Below the pieces are notes generated by a model, which was not told the origin of the DNA, did not search any database, and was given only the letters and a program-made list of their open reading frames with translations. Of a DNA stretch of 64,000 nt, positions 57,164-64,000 are shown piece by piece. Source of the DNA: Anisodus tanguticus (lineage: Eukaryota; Streptophyta; Magnoliopsida; Solanales; Solanaceae). The position numbers and the translations under genes are program-made. Within the stretch, counting starts at the first letter, position 1. The number at the start of each line of letters is the position of its first letter. The DNA lies in contig CM067544.1 in NCBI GenBank assembly GCA_034509755.1, positions 13,201,001-13,265,000 of the forward strand, read 5' to 3'.

Positions 57164-57840
57164 TGTTTTTTAAATAAATATTCCCGGAACATCTGAGTTT
57201 CATTCAACATTGAGAAAGATACACCAAAAGGTGGATCTACTTATACACCTACAGTAAGCAAAAATACAAAGGTATAGTCCTGCTTATATTTACAACAGAG
57301 AAACCTCACAAAAAACTGTAGGTCTTGTGTTTATATTGGAAAGAGGCCATCTGGATTAAATCAAGTGTATATAATCCCCTAGCCCTTTGAGGCAGATCGT
57401 CGCTGGAATATAATGGAGAATTAGATTCGAGTTGTCAATACTCCACTTGGCCAAAGCTTCTGCTACTTGATTGACTTCTCTATAACAATGTTGTATTGTA
57501 CAGCTAGCCATATTAGTAAGGTCTTGAATCTGAGCAATATTTTTTCCTCAAATGCCATGGTGGAGTACTACTTCCCTTAATATGTTGACGTTCAAAAGAG
57601 AATCACTTCCAATAATGATGTTGTGAAAATCACTATGTAAACACTATTTTAGCCCAATAAAAATTGCTCTAGCTTCAGCCATATTGCTACTGCACCTATT
57701 AAGAGGAGAAGCAATTAAACGCCATGATCATATATAGTTTCATTCTCGTCCCTGCATATGCCTCCGGCAGTAGCTGTACCTTCCTTATTTTTGTAACCTT
57801 GTGAAACATAAAGATGTCAGTAGTATTAAGAGCAAGAAAA
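57164..57840 (-). pseudogene. L1-type LINE 3' fragment with RNase H domain
   Basis: The minus strand encodes an RNase H-like domain: TATAGGICRDEN, then NMAEARAIFIGLK with the conserved E-A-x-A, HNIIIGSDSLLNVNILREVV with the catalytic D, and IQHCYREVNQVAEALAKWS, the typical D-x-x-A-x-x-A-W end. One stop (after HHGI) and small frame changes are present. A T-rich run near 57166 may be the poly(A) end. It is a second LINE, different in sequence from the one at 21128-42158 and with better-preserved catalytic residues. Nothing else of this LINE is seen. Confidence 0.78.
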
Positions 57841-58047
57841 TCAATATACGATAAATTAGGTTTAATGCAAAAACACAGGGACATAAGCCTTAAGGAGAGT
57901 TGTGTGTGTGGGTGGGGGGGCGATTTCGGAAAAATAAACAACCGAAGGAGAGGAGGAAAGCAGCGAGAGGCAACGTACAGGCAAATGTAAATTATCAATA
58001 GAAGGTCAAAATGTATCAACTCTATTCAAACACACACACACAACAAC

Positions 58048-58073
<26 letters not shown>
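58048..58073. repeat. 26-bp poly-A run after (AC)n
   Basis: acacacacacaacaac followed by 26 A. It may be the tail of a retroposed sequence, but I cannot identify a body upstream. Confidence 0.85.
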
Positions 58074-58078
<5 letters not shown>

Positions 58079-59480
58079 ACAGGAACAGGAAGGCATTCAT
58101 GTGTTGTTGAAGAGTAACGATTAAGAGTTTGGATAAAATCTTCAACCTCTAATTAAAGCAGATTAAATTCCAATAAATTTCGGCTCTTTCCTTTCGAAGA
58201 ACATGATGCAACCTCAAGCAAAGTAAAAATAGAATTTGCAATTGGCGATATTAGGTAAGCTTTGTAAGTATTAATTAAAAGAAAGGTAAATAACCAACTA
58301 CTCAAGAACTGCTGAAATTAAAGCTATTATTATATTAATAGGAACTTTACTTTCTGATTTGCTATAGGCCTCCTTTACATCCATTTTCAAGAGATTTGCA
58401 TTATGGCATAATGCAAACTGAATACTACTGAAAGGATTTTTTCGCATCAAAATCCATAGTACATCCTATAATGTAGCAGTAAAATAGGTGTCAAAAAAAG
58501 CAGAGACAGATAAAAAAAGATGTGATATGAAGAGAGAATGGAAGCAGCAAGGTGCATCACTGATTATATTTTATTAGAAAGCAAAAAATACATAAAAGTG
58601 AGTATCGAGAGGGAGAGTGTTTAATTACCCATGCACCTTGAGAGTTCAAGAAATTCAGAGACCTCACCTTTTTAGAAAGATGCAGGCCTTACTATTAATA
58701 GAGACGTACTCGAAAAATATCTAAATCACGACGAATACAAGTATTCATTCCACTATATGAAAACTTATTTATACCAATACGCACAGAGAAAAAAAAATAA
58801 AAGTAAAGTGGACAGAAATTTTTACCTTCATTATATTGAAATGTTTCTACGAAAGAACGGAAAGCATACAAATTAAATATGAGATTGTCACATAACAGAG
58901 ACTAAAACTTAGAAACAACATAATAAAAATAAAAGCCAGAATTTTAGAACATCAACATTTTGATAATACATCGTTAAACAAATTCACACATGACTATAAT
59001 CAAATTAAAAGATAAAATTCAATGAACAAAAATTAATTACACAAATTACCTCATCTTTTAAATTTTGTGGCCAACTGATAGGGTGTTGTTTTAACCATTG
59101 TAATTGAACTGGTGGCATGTTTTACATGGTGGACAGATGGTTGTTTTGTGGAGGGCTTCAGATGATCGAAATGAGAGCAAATTTGAAGGTTTAACAGAAT
59201 AGGTGGTTGGAAATTTGCCTTTGGCGGGAGTTGCGACCGACCAACTTTAACGGCTTAAACACTAGTGTAACGTATGTTGGAGAATCCGGTTCTTCACACA
59301 TGCATGATCTACTAAGTACGTAGATAACCGTAGGGCCAAGAATCGTCAAATTTCATTGAGAAATGAAAGAGATATTGGTTCACGAAGTAAGGTGTTTGAA
59401 GCATGGAAAGTGTGGTATTGTGTGTAATTCTCCCTCATCGGTAGAGGAAGAAAGAATTGTTGTGTATATAAGATTCGAAA
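58074..59480. other. Intergenic region, nothing identified
   Basis: AT-rich sequence without a supportable gene or repeat. Confidence 0.5.
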
Positions 59481-59664
59481 TTGGTTTGGGGTTTGGGACC
59501 CCAAGGGGTATCCCATGTGTTTAAAGGAGGGAGGACCTAGATGTGCTTCGGTTCGAGGAAAGACCACACGCGCGCCGCCGCCGCCCGTCCCGTCGGGTTC
59601 CGGGTTCACGGGTTCACGGGTTCACGGGTCTTCTGATATTATCTTTTTGGACCAGAATTCTTTC

Positions 59665-59751
59665 AGATGTGCAGTTTGGTCCCTGAAGTTTCAAGATGTA
59701 CAGTTTGGTCCCTGAAGTTTCAAGATGTACAGTTTGGTCCCTGAAGTTCAG
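59665..59751. repeat. 29-bp tandem repeat, 3 copies
   Basis: Copies of agatgtacagtttggtccct... start at 59665, 59694 and 59723 and differ at one base. The unit resembles transcription-factor binding repeats found in LTR enhancers, but that role is inference. Confidence 0.93.
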
Positions 59752-59768
59752 AATTTCAACGGTCAAGA

Positions 59769-59926
59769 CAGAAAAGCCAAGCACTCAATTCAGCCATTTA
59801 TTTTGGCTGAATTACTCCTATAATGGCCAAATCCGTTGGTCTTTCACCAGAAAAGCCAAGCACTCAATTCAGCCATTTATTTTGGCTGAATTACTCCTAT
59901 AATGGCCAAATCCGTTGGTCTTTCAC
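59769..59926. repeat. 79-bp tandem duplication
   Basis: Two virtually identical copies starting cagaaaagccaagcactcaa at 59769 and 59848. Each contains an inverted pair ccatttattttggctgaat / attcagcc. Confidence 0.93.
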
Positions 59927-60018
59927 CATTTATGTTGGTGACTTTACTACCTCCATAATGGCCATTATTTGGCTATTATGGAGGCGTTTTCAGCAAGAAA
60001 TGTGACCCCTCCCTCTCC

Positions 60019-60026
60019 TATATAAA
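60019..60026 (+). promoter_or_regulatory. Putative TATA box
   Basis: tatataaa followed by cacccc, about 90-100 bp downstream of the 79-bp repeats. It would start transcription near 60050, consistent with an LTR promoter. Confidence 0.55.
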
Positions 60027-60476
60027 CACCCCATTACACCATTGTTGAGCACTAACAAGAAGCTAACAGAAACAGTAGAGGCAACACGCATCATTTCGTT
60101 ACTCAATATTCTTCACGGTAGCTCTTGAGTTTCCTTTGCTCAAGGGTTCCATTGCTGTTTTATCTTGGGAGACAAATTGTCCAGGACGTATAAAGGATAC
60201 ATACGGGGCAATATTGTCTTAAGGACAGAGTGCTACACTCGACTCAACAAAAACAATTTACATTTTTCCGTCTTCTACAAAACTGGAATTTCCAGTTTTT
60301 ACTTATGTAACGATTGTAATTTCAGATTCCATGTTGAGTTATTGAAATCTTTGTTTATCCTTTCGAATACTTGTAATAGTTAAATACTTCCCGTACTGCT
60401 TTATAAAGTACCATAGAGGAAATCTCCCAACAACTTAAGACAATATTTGTATTGTATTACTATTAGTGTTCGAAAG

Positions 60477-60773
60477 ATGTCGGTCAAAAGTTGTGTGACC
60501 AAATCTGGATATGGCAATGGTTTTTTGGTAGAAGAGAGTGATGATGATGAACGTGTTCATGGTGTCACCGCCACCAAGACTGGTGGAAACAAATGCTCTC
60601 GAGAGCCTGAGGATGTCAACTGGGACAAGAGGAGAAGAGTGAAGATGTTATTCTATCTTGTAGCGAAGGCCTATTTCTGTCCCCGACAAAAGGATCCGAA
60701 TAATGGTGAGAAGGAAATGGACACTCAGTCTGATGAAGTGACTGAAGTGAGCCAGAATCCGAAATTGGGATAA
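60477..60773 (+). CDS. Unidentified 98-codon ORF
   Basis: An open frame starting MSVKSCVTKSGYGNGFLVEE, acidic then basic (ESDDDERVHG, WDKRRRVKM), ending just as a 40-bp tandem array begins. I recognise no domain. By position it could be the start of a decayed gag of element F, but it lacks gag motifs. It may equally be chance. Confidence 0.2.
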   Translation: MSVKSCVTKSGYGNGFLVEESDDDERVHGVTATKTGGNKCSREPEDVNWDKRRRVKMLFYLVAKAYFCPRQKDPNNGEKEMDTQSDEVTEVSQNPKLG

Positions 60774-60888
60774 GTATTTTTCTTACTTGTCAAGAATAAG
60801 GATTAAATGATAAGTATTTTTCTTACTTGTCAAGAATAAGGATTAAATGATAAGTATTTTTCTTACTTGTCAAGAATAAAGATTAAAT
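60769..60888. repeat. 40-bp tandem repeat, 3 copies
   Basis: Copies of gataagtatttttcttactt... start at 60769, 60809 and 60849 and are nearly identical. Confidence 0.95.
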
Positions 60889-61221
60889 TATGTCTGATTA
60901 AAAATGGATTAAAGTAAGGAGGAATATGAAAATAATTTATATTCCTTATGCTTTAACAAATCAGAAGTTTAATCTCATCTTCTTTTCCGTTTAAAGATTG
61001 GATTTTGTAAACGACTTAAGAAGATCCGTTCTTTTAAGTGTAATTACTAAAGTGTGTAAAGTATGTTCGCACATACGAGGGAGTAAGATCCACTGACGGT
61101 GCGAAAACTGTTACCACTCTTAAGTAAGCGCCAAGAATTATCTGAGCACCAATCTTAACGAAAGGAGTCTAAAAGCTAAAGACGTTGAACATGTCATACT
61201 ATTTGGCAGAAGATCCTTCAT

Positions 61222-61430
61222 AGGATGATATTGGACACTCAGTCACATAAAGCCTCCGGGCGACTGGAGTGGGCCAAAATTCCTTTGATAGGATGATATT
61301 TGACACTCAAATACAAAGCCTCCGGCGACCGGAGTGGGCCAAAATTTCTTTGATATGATGATATTGGACACTCAGTCATATAAAGCCTCCGGGCGACTGG
61401 AGTGGGGCCAAAATTCATTTCATAGGAAAA
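61222..61430. repeat. ~68-bp tandem repeat, 3 copies
   Basis: Units begin gatgatattggacactcag near 61222, 61291 and 61358 and share agcctccgg..gactggagtgggccaaaatt. They are more diverged than the other arrays. A related half unit recurs near 61505. Confidence 0.9.
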
Positions 61431-61879
61431 GCAATGGACACCTAATAAGGTGGGCCAGAGTTTCCAGGTCCTGAATGATCTGAAGGCCTCAAGAAAGGCA
61501 GTAAAGAAATTGGACACTCAGTCTGCCAAAGCAACTGGAGTAGGCCGAGTATCTAGATCACATATGATCCGGTTACGCCCCTAACCACGGGCAAGAGGTT
61601 GTTCATGTGAAGCAACGCCACCTCTAAAGTAGAAGGGGTTGGAGAGGTTGTCCTCAATAGGACTTCATGGATTGTGATCACTCTAAGATGAGGTGATACA
61701 TATTCCAAACTTGGTTAAGGGACGCTGTTGGTCAAACCTGGTTTGAGACTAGTCCAACAGGTCTGTGATAACTAAGAATGGTACAGTATGTCTGTAGCCA
61801 AATGAATGATATATTTGTAATCCGTGCGTCTATGCCATCATAGATTAAGACACGTTAAATAGTAAGTCATTCAAAAGCT

Positions 61880-63990
61880 AACGATGTTGAGATTGTTGCC
61901 TTCTTCGACATAAATCCTCAAATAAATGCGAGGTAGATGAAGAGGCAAAATCACCTTTCCAAATTTCGTCAAGGGAATAGCGAAAGAAGCACTGCTCCTC
62001 TAGAACTTAGTCACACCTACTTGGGTGATTTGAAGTTTATACAAAATAGAGGGGGGAGACAAGTACGTTATGACCTTTATTGATAATGGTACAACGTATT
62101 GTATCCTTTGTTTATTGAAAAGCAAAGATGAAGTTGTTGAAGCGGATAAGCGCTACAAAACAGAAGTTGAAAATCAACTAAGCCTACGGATTGAGAAATT
62201 CATAGTGATAGAGGGGGAGAAAGTGAAGCATCGTTTATTAAACGATCGCTCATTTCTCACCTCGCCCAACGGTGTTAGCCAAGCGCTAAGCCGTACGCCC
62301 AAATTATGTGGGGCACGTCGATCCTTACCGCTAATGCGATTCTCAATAGAACTCCGCATAAGGATAAGGGTAACCCTCCGTGTGATACATGGAAAGGATC
62401 TCACATACAAATGTTGTGATGTGGGGTGGTTTCATACCTAAGACCGTAGATTGCATATTCACCGGATCCGCAAATAACGAGTGTTCATCGCCTCTTCGCG
62501 TCAAAGAATGTCTTGAATTCTTTGGAGATAACTTTCCTTGGAAAAGGAAAAAGAGTAATTGCTCAAGGTTAACAAGAACCCGCGAGGGCTCGACCGTCCG
62601 AACTAGACGTTCCGTATCTACGGACTCGAAAGTTAATGGCTGTCCGAACTTAATATTCCGATCCGCAGAACTCGTAGATTCTAGATGTTGAACCGAGACA
62701 GAGCAAAGAAGGGGACAAAGACTTGTTCCAGGTCCTTCTAGCTTGTATGGTTAATAATGAACCATGAACAAATAACAAATAATTGTTATCTCCAAAAACG
62801 CCGCTTTGGAAAGAAGCTAAAGGGAGAAATAGATTCTATATATAGAACCATACTTGTGTAATGGTTAATCTTCCTCCGGAAAAGAACCTTTGGGTTGTAA
62901 AAAGTGCTCCCCCGTGAGTAGCTTCACATCCAGGGCCATTGTAATCTTACATGGCATGGGTGTTGAAACACCTTCCCAATCGAGAGTTGGAAGAAGAGGA
63001 TCGAATTGGTTTGCTTTGAACTGTTGGGCTTCTTCCCGAACTTTCATTTTGGTCCCCGAAATGTTAACATTTTGGTCCCGAAAGTCTCGTATAAAACAAA
63101 ACAATGAATCCGATCACGAAACATTGACTCGAAGTTAGAAAGCCAACAGTTGGGAAAACCAACGGTCTTAGAGTGAAAATCATATTGAAACAAAGTCTCG
63201 ATATGAAAGATATGAGTATCACAGATGACATCTTAGGAATTGGATTTCTAAGACATCTAACGGATCGGTCGATAGTTGACATGTCTCGTTGAAGCCACCA
63301 ATAGATATGAACCATAGAACTGATTGGAATCATGGTGCACCCATAGACAAGGAGCGATATGCTCGTGTCACGTGTAGTTCAATGTATTGTACACACTACA
63401 ACCGACTCGGTATCGTCCAAAAATGATCGGTTGAACTAAGGTTCACCGATGATCTTAATACATGATCAATAGAAGGCGTTAAGTCGGATATGACGATATC
63501 CGAATTATTCGCTTATCTACGGATTATAGTATTCGGATGTCCAATGGTTCGAGAGAACACAAATGCAAAGCGGACATCGATCGAAGAACACCAAAGCCAC
63601 AAGTAAATGTGTATGGTGGTTCTTGGAAAATCCTCTAAGCAAACTTGCATCGACCGATTCATGATGGTATCGGAGTTTATCGCTTTATACAAAGCATGAA
63701 AGAAGTTGAGTAACTTCACGACTCATTAGAGGACGTCCCTTATTGGGAGAAACCCATGCCTTCAGCAGCTATACACCGTGGCTAGCCGATCGGCTTTAGG
63801 AAGGACACGGATGACGGCGTCGGACATATCTGTCGGGATCTGTCGGAGACATAAGACCGTATGGCGCTTGATCATCATGGGTGTCACTTCCTTGTTTACA
63901 AACTAAGGGACTACCCGTGAGATCAAGCGTTCGCTGTCTAGGGGAATGGGCTTTAAACCCAAAATATACGGACCAATACAAATGGAAACC
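61880..63990 (+). pseudogene. Copia element F polyprotein, heavily decayed
   Basis: Fragments appear in copia order on the plus strand, in changing frames. GAG-pre-integrase has CEVDEEAKSPFQ (about 61925). The integrase core has YLGDLKFIQNRGG, MTFIDNGTTYCILCLLKSKDEVVEADKRY-type sequence (62010-62230). Later integrase has IMWGTSILTANAILNRTPHK (62307-62370) and PKTVDCIF (62440). The RT start is marked by MVNLPPEK (62860). The RNase H end has KQTCI and SEFIALYKA (63640-63700), then RSLSRGMGFKP (63925-63960). It is far more decayed than A-C and runs to the window edge. Confidence 0.7.
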
Positions 63991-64000
63991 CAACCTTACG

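Larger units (their letters stand above)
59500..60440 (+). repeat. Putative LTR or promoter region of copia element F
   Basis: The region holds 29-bp and 79-bp tandem repeats, a TATA box and a plausible transcribed leader, as in LTRs of Solanaceae retroelements. A copia polyprotein remnant in the same orientation lies downstream (61880 on). No second LTR is in the window, so the boundaries and the LTR identity are inferred. Confidence 0.45.

Noticed and set aside
59346..59609. 87-codon minus-strand frame with a GTGGGGARV start
   Set aside because: No domain, low-complexity start and located in an LTR-like region; probably chance.

Overview
This is a plant nuclear window, most likely from a member of the Solanaceae. 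The support is a flavanone 3-hydroxylase pseudogene of solanaceous type, two tRNA-derived SINE remnants of the kinds common in nightshades (a (TTG)n-ended TS-like one and an Au-like one), L1-type LINEs, Ty1/copia and Ty3/gypsy LTR elements, hAT relics and a snakin/GASA gene with plant introns. The sequence is AT-rich and almost entirely transposon-derived. I see exactly one gene that looks intact: the snakin/GASA peptide gene at 19162-19757 (minus strand, three exons, 102 residues).

Layout. 1-5.2 kb: a decayed copia element (A, minus strand). 5.2-17.05 kb: the 3' part of a hAT transposase, split in its C-terminal dimerisation domain by a 9.9-kb chromovirus-like gypsy element (E, plus strand, ~2.1-kb LTRs). 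17.7-19.0 kb: the tail of another copia element. 19.1-19.9 kb: the snakin gene. 21.1-42.2 kb: one L1-type LINE on the minus strand, which becomes a contiguous ~6-kb element once later insertions are subtracted: a 9.1-kb gypsy-like element D (22161-31246, perfect 5-bp target duplication), a truncated LTR related to element E (32816-33598), a young copia element B (36192-41173, perfect 5-bp target duplication) and a TRIM-like element (~41605-41833).

42.16-49.29 kb: a flavanone 3-hydroxylase (F3H) gene whose first exon is cut off at the LINE edge and whose second exon is split by a third copia element C (43121-48225). It also carries frameshifts, an altered intron-1 donor and a MITE in intron 2. 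The iron-binding and 2-oxoglutarate-binding residues are still readable, so the inactivation is probably not very ancient. 49.3-57 kb: intergenic DNA holding a hAT-type MITE, a 1.7-kb non-autonomous hAT-like element with a C-rich repetitive core and a nested SINE, a second SINE with a perfect 12-bp target duplication, short tandem repeats and a Helitron-like 3' end. 57.2-57.8 kb: a LINE RNase H fragment. 59.5-64 kb: an LTR-like promoter region with several tandem arrays, then a heavily decayed plus-strand copia polyprotein that runs off the window.

Nothing here forms an operon or a working multigene system. What is of most interest is the readable order of nested insertions, a biosynthetic gene destroyed by transposons, an unexplained intact ORF ahead of gag in the gypsy element E, and unusual gag RNA-binding modules in the copia elements (no zinc knuckle) and in element D (several knuckles). 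All transposon protein assignments come from motif recognition by eye. No alignment or database search was run.
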